A stretch of 64,000 bases of DNA, taken from positions 177,978 through 241,977 of the forward strand of contig JALLLT010000057.1 of assembly GCA_025266875.1 (NCBI GenBank). The letters are read 5' to 3'. Shown piece after piece: positions 55,712 to 64,000 of this stretch. Position numbers and translations under genes: made by a program. Origin of the DNA: Fennellomyces sp. T-0311 (taxonomy: Eukaryota; Mucoromycota; Mucoromycetes; Mucorales; Lichtheimiaceae). Position 1 is the stretch's first letter. Every line of letters starts with the position of its first letter. Below the pieces are notes generated by a model. That model was not told the DNA's origin. It was given only the letters and a program-made list of their open reading frames with translations, and did not search any database.

Positions 55712-56377
55712 ATACTTCTTTATATGTTCCTATGTTGTTTATGTGCTCTTGTTTCCCGTACCTGCACATTTACCTTTAAGCTTTTATTGTAATTCCCGTT
55801 CTATACCTAAAAACCTATATGTTTATTATGTTTATTTGGAATTCATTTTTACGCAGACACCCTATGCACTTTTCTATTCTTTTTACTCACATATATTTTC
55901 TCTATTCTTCAACACATATACTACCCAGTTAATCACCCCTCTTAAATCTTTATATTTTTATGACTATATCCCTATGACACATTTATTACCTTGATATCAT
56001 ACGTGCTTTCAAAATACTTCAGCATAATATGTATATTTCTTACTGCCCCTGTTCTAACTCTTTCTTATATTATGTCATTTCGTACCTAACACATACCTTA
56101 ATCCATTATACTATACCTGCCTTACATGATACATCGTCTTACTTTACATTCAAACTTACCTCGTTTATCCAATGCAAACGTATACCAGGATTGTGAATCA
56201 TTTTATCATACATACATCGGTAACTTTGCATTTGCGGTATATTTATTCTCAGCAGTATTCTATTACTGCTCAACTTCTTGCTCTTCCTTGCTATCGCTCT
56301 CATGCACCGTATCAATTTGCACCTGTGCTGTCTCATCTACCTGCTCCTTCTATCAAACAAAAAAGCTTATCAGATCG
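55712..56377. other. AT-rich intergenic, no gene seen
   Basis: This stretch lies downstream of the KDZ gene. Long frames here (for example 56126-56614 on plus) are Leu/Ser/Tyr/Phe-rich products of AT-rich DNA and were judged non-coding. Confidence 0.4.
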
Positions 56378-57393
56378 CTATATATAGAAAGAGGAAACAT
56401 AACCATTTCTTACCCATATGAAGTCAAAGGTGTTTTTGTGAATTGCTCGCAAAAGAGTATTTCTGGCACTAGCCTTCATATCTTTAGGTGCGGCAAACTT
56501 CGAATTCCATTCAACCTTCCATGGAGTAGGTACAAAACCATTTCCCCGTTCCAGAGAATTTTGTATCTCTTGCCATGGAATTGTTGCTCTTGCTTTCTTC
56601 TTCAATGTTTTTAGCTTCTCGTCTAGTGAATATTCCGGAGCGAGTCATTACTTACAGCATCTACTAAGAAATTGCTAAACCACTTAGTGTATTTTTCTAA
56701 TATTTCTTTGTGTAAAAGCTTTGATTCTTCTGCGTACGAACCAGGTTTTTCTGTAGGAATGTCTTTAAATATCTACTATTTTCATATGTATCTATGTAAA
56801 AACTTCCTAGCAGATAGTTACCGGTAGCATTATCGGAAGCCTCGGCAGTTTCAAGTCTTGATATTTTTTTTTGGGTTTCTGACCGTAAAGAAAGAATAAA
56901 TAATAGGACACTTATCTCATCTAGTATACTAATACCTGAAAAATGATCGTGAATACTAATATGAAATCGGTGCATAAGGAATTCTTTTTTTGCACAGAAT
57001 TTCGCAATATCTAATGGATGTGCATTCATAATAAGTACATTTAACTAATACGATGTTAGCCATGTATATTATACCGGACGATGAAATGAGCGGGGTAGGC
57101 AAAGGTGCATCTTTTTCTTTACACTTATAAGTGCAAGTAGTGAAAAGGACAACACATTCTGCGCCAAAAACATCTCGTGTCTGGCGAGTGAGATCATCAA
57201 AGCCATCTAACAGCTTATTCCATGCTCTTTGAGCTTCAGAAAATGACGCAGCCTTAATCCACGTTCCATCTCGTTTCTTAATTGCAGCTTTTTGCTCCTT
57301 GTTCAACGCCCTGTACTCTATTGCCGCCTCTTTAAAGAGCTGACCAGGTGCACTCTTCTCAGAGTGTCGTATCCTGACATACCAGTCATCCAT
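56378..57393 (-). CDS. Uncharacterised multi-exon gene (HMG-like N-terminus)
   Basis: Reading minus from the ATG at 57393, the first exon starts MDDWYVRIRHSEKSAPGQLF and continues KEAAIEYRALNKEQKAAIKK, AWNKLLDGFDDLTRQT, VFGAECVVLFTTCTYK. A probable donor lies near 57080. Further exon-like blocks are LDIAKFCAKKEFLMHRFHI (near 57000) and QKKISRLETAEASDNATGNY (near 56850). The last is KKKARATIPWQEIQNSLERG, FVPTPWKVEWNSKFA, KDMKASARNTLLRAIHK (56605-56400). The first block resembles an HMG-box-like helical motif (AIEYRALNKEQK), but the match is weak. No function can be given. Exon borders in the middle were not fixed, and a stop or frameshift there is possible. Confidence 0.4.
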
Positions 57394-57785
57394 TGTCTAC
57401 AGACCTTTCCATCTCAGCCTTTGTTACATCCGTTCCTTTATTTCGACATCAACAACCGCACAGTTATCTATTGGCCTGTTCACTGGCTTGTGTGCCAGTG
57501 AGACCTTGATCTGGGTTCAGACTTCAAGAAGGACCATTCACGTTAACTCAGTCTCTGCATGATTATCCGCTCCTTCGTAATAAGGCAGTATGGTCATTAG
57601 GGATTACGGCGATAACACGGATTCGGCTCTGATAGAAAAGCATTCACCTTCTCCGTCCCGACTCATCATCATTATAAATAGAGAGTAGTTCTCTTCAATA
57701 AAACATTATCTTATTTTTGGTCTCGTCATTTGAAGCTTTCCAATTAAGCGATACCACACAGAGACTATAAATGATAAACAGTTAA

Positions 57786-58070
57786 CTAATTAAAAAACAG
57801 GTAAACTAATAGTGTAGTAACAGAATCACCAGTCTCTAATTGTCTATGGCGTTTGTTGGCCGCGTATTCTGATACTGATGCCGACCAACTACTTTTTCTC
57901 TTGACCAAGGCGATAGGGCGGAAAGTGTCCCCATCTAATTGACGAATTACACAGCGTAGCATATCGATGCTACAGCCAATTTCTTCAGCCAATGCAACAC
58001 GAGCAGCCTCTTGCTCGTTATGCAACGTTTGAATACGTTGAAGATCGAATTCGGTAAGCTGCTTGGACAT
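57786..58070 (-). CDS. Small uncharacterised protein
   Basis: An open frame of 94 codons begins MSKQLTEFDLQRIQTLHNEQ and continues EAARVALAEEIGCSIDMLRC, SSWSASVSEYAANKRHRQ. The first 50 residues look like a helix-turn-helix-type bundle. A donor-like site (CTG followed by GTGATT) at 57830 may end the exon after ETG, in which case the last 14 codons are intronic. It could be the first exon of the gene at 56378-57393, but the phases do not fit with the obvious acceptor. No homologue was recognised. Confidence 0.35.
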   Translation of the reverse strand: MSKQLTEFDLQRIQTLHNEQEAARVALAEEIGCSIDMLRCVIRQLDGDTFRPIALVKRKSSWSASVSEYAANKRHRQLETGDSVTTLLVYLFFN

Positions 58071-58313
58071 CGTAAAAGTTTGAAACTTGGAAGAGGAGCA
58101 GTGTAAATAATTGTTTTATACGCTATATATGCACTGTACTGCAGGGAGGAATTTAATCACACCCAGGGAAGGAATGATCCTGCTTTTAAAAGCTTGAACT
58201 TTTTAGTGACGGCTGTCCCTTTAAAAGCTGCGATCGGGGCTTCATGCCCTGGCGTAATATGGATCACTGTGATATATGTATACCTAAGTTCTATAAAACA
58301 GCTCTTTTACAGA

Positions 58314-58499
58314 ATGGCAATGCGTTGTCGGCACCCTGCATTCATCAGGGAGAGGGGCAACTATTTCGGTGAGAGATCATACTGGGACGGACTTTACAAA
58401 GACGCAGTCAAACAAAGAACACGCCAAATGAGTCTAATTGACTGGCCGCATGCAGTCCAAGTCCAGACTGACGCGGTAATTGCCGCAGATAATGATTAA
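58314..58499 (+). CDS. Small uncharacterised open frame beside the DIRS element
   Basis: From the ATG at 58314 a frame of 61 codons reads MAMRCRHPAFIRERGNYFGE and RSYWDGLYKDAVKQRTRQMS and ends at TAA. The composition looks coding. An acceptor-like TTTACAG directly before the ATG suggests it may be a last exon. It lies head to head with the gene at 57786-58070. The DIRS left end follows 80 bp downstream. Confidence 0.3.
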   Translation: MAMRCRHPAFIRERGNYFGERSYWDGLYKDAVKQRTRQMSLIDWPHAVQVQTDAVIAADND

Positions 58500-58604
58500 G
58501 AAGGAATTGGCGAGTGGAACACGGACATGTTCCTGCAGCATGATCTTGGGCCGTTCCACGCTAATTAGGAATGCTATTTGTTTGGTTAGTCCGTAGGGCT
58601 AACC

Positions 58605-58747
58605 GAACAGGAACCTATCAAGTGCTGTGATCATCTCAGCTTTATTTTTCAGCGCATGTACATAATGAAACAGATCAAATAAAAAAATTTTTTCTAAGGA
58701 AGAATATAAATCTATAATGAATGCAAAGGATAACAACTCGATCATCC
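58605..58747. repeat. Left inverted terminal repeat of the DIRS element
   Basis: It starts GAACAGGAACCTATCAAGTG and matches the reverse complement of 63232-63373 with only a few differences. Confidence 0.88.
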
Positions 58748-58796
58748 GCGAGACGGGCAAGAAAGGGAAGGGAAAAAATAAAAAGGGTGGGACTCT

Positions 58797-58910
58797 TGAT
58801 AGGTTCCTGTTCAGTTAGTCCTACAGACTAACCAAACAATTGTCCTTCACTAACATTTGGACAATTTCGTGAGTCTCATGAACTTACGAACAGGAACCTA
58901 TCAAGTGCTG
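58797..58910. repeat. Internal complementary region (ICR) of the DIRS element
   Basis: The first half is the reverse complement of the left outer edge (TGTTTGGTTAGTC...GAACAGGAACC). The second half repeats the complement of the right outer edge (ATTGTCCTTCACTAAC...GAACAGGAACC). The join lies at about 58843. This region is thought to template the ends when a circular intermediate forms. Confidence 0.82.
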
Positions 58911-59023
58911 AAGTAGCGCAAAGAAGCAGCCAAACGAGCAAAGAAGGAAGAGATACAGAGAAAGGAATACAAGAGGAGAAAAGATTGCATAGAGAAAGCA
59001 GAAAAAGGAAATAAAATAAGAGC

Positions 59024-60220
59024 CTAATCTGTCGATCCTGATGGGAGTCGTAAAACATGACTGGAAAGATTGTCACCCAGTTGACGAGTCTGACGATAAT
59101 GGACATCAAACACCGTGTGCGAAGACCAGTTGCCCATAGTTAGGACAGCGTCCAGAGCTGCACCACGAGTCAAAGCCAGATCCGAAGCAACAGATCGAAG
59201 TGAAGGGACCGAAGCACCTGGCGCAGAGAAATCAGGTATCAAACGAGACATCAATCGGCGAAGCCATCCAGAGATCGTCGCTACCTTCAACGGGGAAGCC
59301 ACATGCAAACTGTTGACAAACAATGCCTCTGGCGGACGCGCCACAGCATCTAGATGGTTTCACAAGGCCCGAAAGGCTTATACTGGACAAAGATCGCCAG
59401 AGAGTTCAGCCAAAGGATGTATAACCAGAGTCTTGATGATGTGATGCCCGCCATGAGTCTCCTTGGGCAACCAAATACACAAATGCAAACGATCTTCCTC
59501 GTCCACGCGGCACTGCAATAGTTGAATACGGTGAAGGTCTGATGGCCGTAAAAAGGCAGCTGTGGCTAGAAGGAAGGCAGCCTTATGGTTCAGCAACGTG
59601 AGAGAGGTCGAGGAAGCCGAATCGATGGAACCCAAATAGCGGAGGGTTGATGTGATGTCCAACGTAGGCCTTGTCAGTGATCGCAGTGAAGCATCACGTG
59701 TAAGACGCCGTAACAGGGTAACCACATCGGGATGAGAACTAATCGCAGTCCCATTTCGATGAAAAACCAGAATTGCCAACCAGAAAATCTGGATGGTTCC
59801 AACACTGTATCCTTGCTCATGTGCGGCCGAAAGAAAATTCACCATGTCCGTCACCAAGAACTCATTCAGATCCACGCCAGTATTCGAAGCCCAATGCACA
59901 AAACGAAGCTGTCCACTCAGATACGTACGGTTTGATGCAGAAGCCCACAACAACGGAGCACACAGACGGTTCAGTGCCTCTTGAGAGTATCCACTCCCAG
60001 CAAACCTATTCCGGATAGCTGCCACACGCTCAGCCTCCAAAGCAGATTGGTCCATGGGGAGGACATGGAAGGGGACATCAATTCGATGTGACGAGAGGGA
60101 TCGAGCAGAATCGGGGGGCACACTGCCAGACGCTGAAGCAGTGGAAACCACATCGCCGACTTCCAGTACAGGACCACCAGCATCGCCTGGATCTTCTCGT
60201 GAGTAATCTTGGTTAAGCAT
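59024..60220 (-). pseudogene. DIRS tyrosine recombinase
   Basis: Tyrosine recombinases integrate the DIRS circle without target duplication. The frame overlaps the end of RT-RNase H in another frame, as is usual in DIRS elements. It starts near MLNQDYSREDPG. It continues with a SAM-like N-terminal domain (RFAGSGYSQEALNRLCAPLL, LRFVHWASNTGVDLNEFL) and the catalytic domain: AAFLLATAAFLRPSDLHRI (first Arg), VPSLRSVASDLALTRG (second Arg box), MGNWSSHTVFDVHYRQTR (Tyr). Two stops, TAA at 59378-59380 and TGA about 15 bases further down, interrupt the same frame between LCPV and LFVNSL. Both can be explained by C-to-T changes. Confidence 0.8.
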
Positions 60221-62250
60221 TTCATGATGAGATTCCAGGGTGGATGGATCCAGGGGTGTTTGAAGCCAGTCCAGGAGAAAGACATCGCATCCATTGCTAT
60301 GGCGCCTGGGTCCTGGTAGCGCGCCACGTACCATGGTAGGAGTTGTGTCACTCTGTCCGCAAACAGATCCACATCGTGTGGGCCCAGTAACTTCTCCAAC
60401 TGATGGAATGTCGACGGCTGCAGACGCCAAAGGTGTCGCGTGTGAAACTCCCATGATGCACGATCCACCAGTTTGTTGTCGACACCCCGAATGTGCTGTG
60501 CCTGGATCTGTAGCCCCCTGGAGAGACACATCTCCCATAGTTCGGTTGCTAGAGTGTTCAACAACAGTGAACGAGTGCCGCCTTGCTTGTTCATGTAAGC
60601 TGTTGTGGTGACGTTGTCGGACCGGATCAGAATCGTCGAGTTGCGTAGATGATGAAAGGTTTGTAGTGTCAGATGGATTGCCTTCAGCTCGCGCCAGTTG
60701 ATGGATTGAGCGCGCTTCTGTGCTGTCCACATGCCTTGGATCGTCGTGCCTTCCAATACTGCTCCCTAACCCGTGTTGCTGGCATCCACCAGTAGCTGAT
60801 GCTTCACTGCCGGAGTTAGCAACGACCAGCCATTCCATCGCTCCAGGTTCTGGTGCCACAAGCTCAGTTCAGTGAGACAAGCCAATGGGAGAGGACAAGG
60901 ACGGTCCCAATCTGACAAATGCCGCACGTGAAGGTTCTTGAATCGCATCAAGGCTTGCGTGTACAGGTGAACCGGAAATATTGCCATGGTTGCTGCGCAG
61001 ATCCGCATGGTGAGGCTGTGGACCTTGTGAGGCGATTGATATGAGTGAGCAAGAACTTGCGCAATTGAGCGACAGATATCGCGCACTTTGTTGCCTGGCA
61101 GTTGCGCCGTCATCGTCGTGGTGTCCAATCGGAACCCTAGATGTTCGATTTGTTGCAAGGGTATGAGATGCGACTTCGCCCGGTTGATCAACCATCCCAA
61201 CTCCTCCAGTTTGCCCAACAAGAGGTTCGTGTGTGAGATAAGAGCGAAGTAGCGAGTATCGAAAAGGGACAATAGAAGTCAACGAAACTCAGAAAACTGT
61301 AGTTTATTGATGAAGAGTTCGCTCTATTTATATTAAATGCTTATCATGGATGGGACTTCCTATTACCGATGTTATCCAAGGTCATATCATGATTATACCT
61401 GTATATCCATTACGTATGTCATGTTGGGGTGTTATTGAGAAACGAGTGATGTCTATCGTTATGGAGCTGGTCCATAACGGATAACGATAAGCTAAGTGAT
61501 AGCTGTTGACACGCGTTCATGATAACGTCTATGACAATATGCTGGATATGGAAGATATGTCTGCATGAGTGAGTTTTACCAAAAAGGAAAGTGAGAGATA
61601 ACCGTTCCGAGATACTGATCAGTGATTATGTTCATGTTGGATACAACAGTGTGGTGTAACGCCAGTTCGTGGGATGGTGCCACCAGCAGCCAGTCGTCCA
61701 GATACACAGACACTCGGATCCCTTGAGACTGTGCCCAAGCCAGAATCGGATGACACAAAGAGGTTATCAGCCATGGGATGCAAGAGAGGCTGAAGGCAGT
61801 GGTCTGAAACTGGAAGCTTTGGCCCTCGAACTGAAAACGCAGGTACTTGCAAGAATGACGATGGATTAAGATGTGAAGGAAACAATCCTGAAGATCGCAA
61901 GAAACCAGGTAATCGTTGGGCTGAATCATATGGACAACTTGCGATAGGGTCTCCATCCGAAAATGTGGTACGCATACGAAAGAGTTGAGCTTTTTGAGAT
62001 TGAAGATTGGACAATGTCCACCATTGCACTTGTTGATGATGAACATCGAACTTGAAAACTCAGGAGTGGACGGGGCGGGTTCGATGGCGCGCTTGTATAA
62101 CAATTGAGCGATTTCCTGCCACAGAAGCTGGCATTGCTGTGGATTTCGAGGACGAGTAGCAAGGGAACGAGTGGAGAGGGGTGGGTGCTTGATGAAATGG
62201 ATTTGAAAACCCTCCTTGATGACGGAATGCACCCACTTGCTGTCTGTCAA
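59971..62250 (-). pseudogene. DIRS reverse transcriptase-RNase H, split by a solo LTR and a TAG
   Basis: The RT part starts near 62280 (LTDSKWVHSVIKEGFQIHF). It has SSMFIINKCNGG, the DIRS-type VSCDLQDCFLHI (first Asp) and VSVYLDDWLLVA (YLDD box), and ends at the LTR in LALHHT. After the LTR the same frame resumes with NLLLGKLEELGWLINRAKSH, HLGFRLD, then the RNase H domain with LLVDASNTG (catalytic Asp), REL in NWRELKAIHL (Glu) and LIRSDNVTTT (Asp), and a C-terminal region (HDVDLFADRVTQLLPWYVAR) of methylase-like or connection type. A TAG at 60766-60768 splits RNase H directly after DASNTG, where Trp is usual. Upstream, a TGA just before LQRFHQAWQ separates the frame from gag. Confidence 0.82.
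61234..61648 (-). mobile_element. Solo LTR, 415 bp, TSD CACAC, inside the DIRS RT
   Basis: On minus it starts TGTTGTATCCAACATGAAC and ends GCTCTTATCTCA (TG...CA). It is flanked by CACAC (plus: GTGTG at 61229-61233 and 61649-61653). It contains a TATAAATAGAGCG promoter and AATAAAC. The start resembles the Gypsy LTR of 33021 (TGTTGTATCC), hinting at a related chromovirus family. Removing it restores the RT frame. Confidence 0.88.
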
Positions 62251-62487
62251 CCGCTGCCAGGCTTGGTGAAAGCGTTGAAGTCACCCCCCCTACTGGCGGC
62301 TGGTGCCGTCTGGAGAGTCGTGGTTCCAGAAGGGATTGCGACTGCTGGGAGCTCTTCCGTGGTTGGCGGTTGCATTGTGAGGCCGGCGTCCTCGAGTTTG
62401 GTTGTTGAGGTTGCGGCGAAAGTTGAATACGGGCTGCCCACCACCTCCCAGTGGTGGGACAGCTCAAAAAAATGGACTTGAGGCACC

Positions 62488-63144
62488 TTAGTGAGCAGAG
62501 GTAGGTCGGGTATCTTTGAGCGCCTTTTGCATTGCTGTATGCAAGCTGATAGTATCCTTGAACTGTTCTGGAGCCATGGTGAAGATCTTATCCGAAGCTG
62601 GGATTTGGAACGAGGGGTTCACTGCCCTCAAGGCCAAGTTGTTGCATGCTTTGTTGACAACACTGCCAACGTTCAGGATCAAGGCATGGATATCGTTGAG
62701 GATGGCAAAGATACGACCCACCTGGTCAGGATGGAGCAGAGGTAAGAGAGAATGGGCTAACACATCCAACGGACGAAGAATGGCGAAAGTGGCATATTGC
62801 ATAGCCCGAAGTGAGGCGTCCTCGTGGTGATGGCCAGGCTTGAATCGACGATCGGCCTCTGGTAAGGTCGCGGGAGGGCTGTAGACCAATCCAGCGATGG
62901 GAGGGTATCTATCCACAATGGCCTTGCGATCCTCCTCATTGAGAGGTACACCAAAAACATGTTGCTCCAAGGTAGGAACAAGTTCGCACAGTTGTGGTGA
63001 CAGTTGCCAGTCATACCGAGGACGTACAGGGAGGTCATGAAGCTCCACAGTAGGCGACGTGCCAGCCGTCTGAGCCCTGGTGTTGGTTTGCGACACCAGC
63101 AATTGTTCCAATAGGGCCTGTTGCTGTGCAACTTGCTGTGTCAA
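62488..63144 (-). CDS. DIRS gag-like protein
   Basis: An open frame of 218 residues is the first gene of the DIRS element on minus. It starts with a Gln-rich coiled stretch (MTQQVAQQQALLEQLLVSQ). A helical globular region follows: LSPQLCELVPTLEQHVFGV, EEDRKAIVDRYPPIAGLVY, YATFAILRPLDVLAHSLLPL, AILNDIHALILNVGSVVNKA. No zinc knuckle is visible. Position and size match the putative Gag of DIRS/PAT elements, which packages the RNA. The C-terminus (KALKDTRPTSAH) ends at TGA before the RT region. The start may lie further upstream; a TTG/ATG choice at 63144 is not certain. Confidence 0.65.
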   Translation of the reverse strand: MTQQVAQQQALLEQLLVSQTNTRAQTAGTSPTVELHDLPVRPRYDWQLSPQLCELVPTLEQHVFGVPLNEEDRKAIVDRYPPIAGLVYSPPATLPEADRRFKPGHHHEDASLRAMQYATFAILRPLDVLAHSLLPLLHPDQVGRIFAILNDIHALILNVGSVVNKACNNLALRAVNPSFQIPASDKIFTMAPEQFKDTISLHTAMQKALKDTRPTSAH

Positions 63145-63231
63145 TTATTGAAGATGCGCCGAGCTAGAGTCTTGAGTTTGAGAGTCCATTGCGAGTGAAT
63201 CAAGCTGCGGATATGCCTGGCGAGCAAAAGA

Positions 63232-63373
63232 GATGATCGAGTTGTTATCCTTTGCATTCATCACAGATTTATATTCTTCCTTAGAAAAATTTTTTTTATT
63301 TGATCTGTTTCATTATGTACATGCGCTGAAAAATAAAGCTGAGATGATCACAGCACTCGATAGGTTCCTGTTC
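63232..63373. repeat. Right inverted terminal repeat of the DIRS element
   Basis: It is the inverted partner of 58605-58747. It begins GATGATCGAGTTGTTATCC and ends GATAGGTTCCTGTTC. Confidence 0.88.
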
Positions 63374-63490
63374 GTAAGTCTGTGGGACTCACGAAATTGT
63401 CCAAACGTTAGTGAAGGACAATCAGAGGTTTATTTTCCCATCTCCTATCCCAAAGTTTATACCAAAATAAATGTACCACTGGGCAACAAG

Positions 63491-63516
63491 GCATATATCA
63501 AGTACTTGATATATGC
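63491..63516. repeat. Perfect 26-bp palindrome
   Basis: It reads GCATATATCAAGT followed by its exact complement (ACTTGATATATGC). Parts recur nearby (ATATATGC at 63510-63535, ATATCAAGTACTTG near 63552). Confidence 0.8.
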
Positions 63517-63615
63517 ATAAAAATGCTTGATATATGCTTTGATATACGTATATCAAGTACTTGCGATATGCAGCAAAAAAAGTACTTTCTTGCCGTATAC
63601 ACTGCGCAGTGGGTG

Positions 63616-63743
63616 AGGAATCCCCTATCTGAAAAGTGGGGGATTCTCTAAGGTATTCTCAAGAATCCCCTAGCGAATCACCTAGTAGGGGATTCCTCAG
63701 TTGAAAAAAGGTTCCGTAAGAATCCACTAGGGGATTCCTCAAC
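63616..63743. repeat. Cluster of short inverted repeats (GAATCCCCTA / TAGGGGATTC)
   Basis: At least five copies of a 10-12 bp word alternate in both orientations: GAGGAATCCCCTA, GGGGGATTC, AGAATCCCCTAG, AGTAGGGGATTCCTC, CTAGGGGATTCCTC. They can form several hairpins. No gene was recognised in 63423-64000. Confidence 0.65.
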
Positions 63744-64000
63744 ACTAACCAAAAGCAGAATGCATGCAAAGATACAAAAAGAGACGCAGACTGCATAACA
63801 CTTATATGCACATAGCCTGCCGGTGCATACATAAGAGTAACAGAATATGTGCTTTCGATCGATCGATTTTTAGCAGCGATGCTGTGCATACATAATTATA
63901 GTGCATTATTTGGTAGCAGTGGTTTATGAACGACCAAAAAATTAAATGGTAGCAATTTGGATGGAATACGATTGCATGGTTCAAATATATTTTTTATTAT

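Larger units (their letters stand above)
58579..63422 (-). mobile_element. DIRS-type tyrosine-recombinase retrotransposon (defective)
   Basis: Structure: inverted terminal repeats (58605-58747 and the complement of 63232-63373), and non-identical outer edges (58579-58604 and 63374-63422). An internal complementary region at 58797-58910 joins sequences complementary to both edges, as in DIRS-1 circle-junction models. Genes run on minus: gag-like, RT-RNase H and tyrosine recombinase. No target duplication is expected for DIRS. A solo LTR of another element sits in the RT. Several in-frame stops make this copy inactive. Confidence 0.85.

Noticed and set aside
55738..56614. Long open frames on plus after the KDZ gene
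   Set aside because: They are Leu/Phe/Tyr/Ser-rich, which is what AT-rich, pyrimidine-rich DNA gives by chance; there is no motif, start context or exon logic.
57396..58070. Joining the small gene at 57786-58070 to the one at 56378-57393
   Set aside because: The obvious donor and acceptor give an immediate stop; the phase does not fit, so they are listed separately.
63491..63760. CRISPR-like array
   Set aside because: The repeats are short, in alternating orientation and unevenly spaced, with no spacers of constant length; the genome is eukaryotic.

Overview
The window looks like chromosomal DNA of an early-diverging fungus, most likely Mucoromycota (Mucorales-like). It is AT-rich. Its genes have many short introns (about 45-75 nt, GTAAG-type donors). 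It carries TPR/F-box/LRR proteins, a meiotic MND1, a fungal NAPE-PLD, a LysM cell-wall protein, a Rab GTPase and a P450. The transposon load is heavy and diverse: Plavaka, KDZ, Harbinger, MULE, Merlin, chromovirus, DIRS and a Fanzor-type nuclease relic. All identifications come from reading the sequence and from family knowledge; no search was run.

Region 1 (1-14 kb) is host DNA. It holds two paralogous TPR/F-box-like genes on the minus strand (one partial, one split by an in-frame stop), then MND1 and NAPE-PLD head to tail on plus. A LysM + 3D-domain secreted protein (minus) and a Rab GTPase (plus) diverge from a shared promoter, and an intronless LRR gene follows. Region 2 (15-20.5 kb) is a Plavaka-type DNA transposon. 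It has an apparently intact 12-exon, 1030-aa transposase and a divergently transcribed partner gene. Region 3 (22.4-25 kb) is a MITE-like inverted-repeat element ending about 150 bp upstream of an intact cytochrome P450.

Region 4 (25.8-29.2 kb) is a decayed Fanzor (TnpB-like RNA-guided nuclease) gene. It keeps RuvC-I, zinc-ribbon and RuvC-III motifs but in shifted frames. Region 5 (30-38.8 kb) holds two solo LTRs of one family, one of them containing a nested solo LTR of another family, each with a 5-bp target duplication. A young Ty3/Gypsy chromovirus follows (317-bp LTRs about 2% diverged, TSD GCTTG), with a single frameshift just before its chromodomain. Region 6 (39.5-43.6 kb) is an uncharacterised multi-exon gene that runs into a Merlin (ISXO2-like) transposon, which is flanked by inward-facing tRNA-like sequences.

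Region 7 (45.4-55.7 kb) is the most striking structure, a three-level transposon nest. A PIF/Harbinger element (TSD TAA) sits inside an intron of a KDZ transposase gene. A MULE (perfect 9-bp TSD) sits inside exon 1 of the Harbinger ORF1. Removing each insert restores the reading frame or intron around it exactly. Region 8 (56-58.5 kb) has small uncharacterised genes. Region 9 (58.6-63.4 kb) is a minus-strand DIRS retrotransposon with inverted terminal repeats, an internal complementary region, and gag, RT-RNase H and tyrosine-recombinase ORFs. It is broken by several stop codons and by a solo LTR (TSD CACAC) whose removal restores the RT frame. The last 600 bp hold palindromic short repeats.
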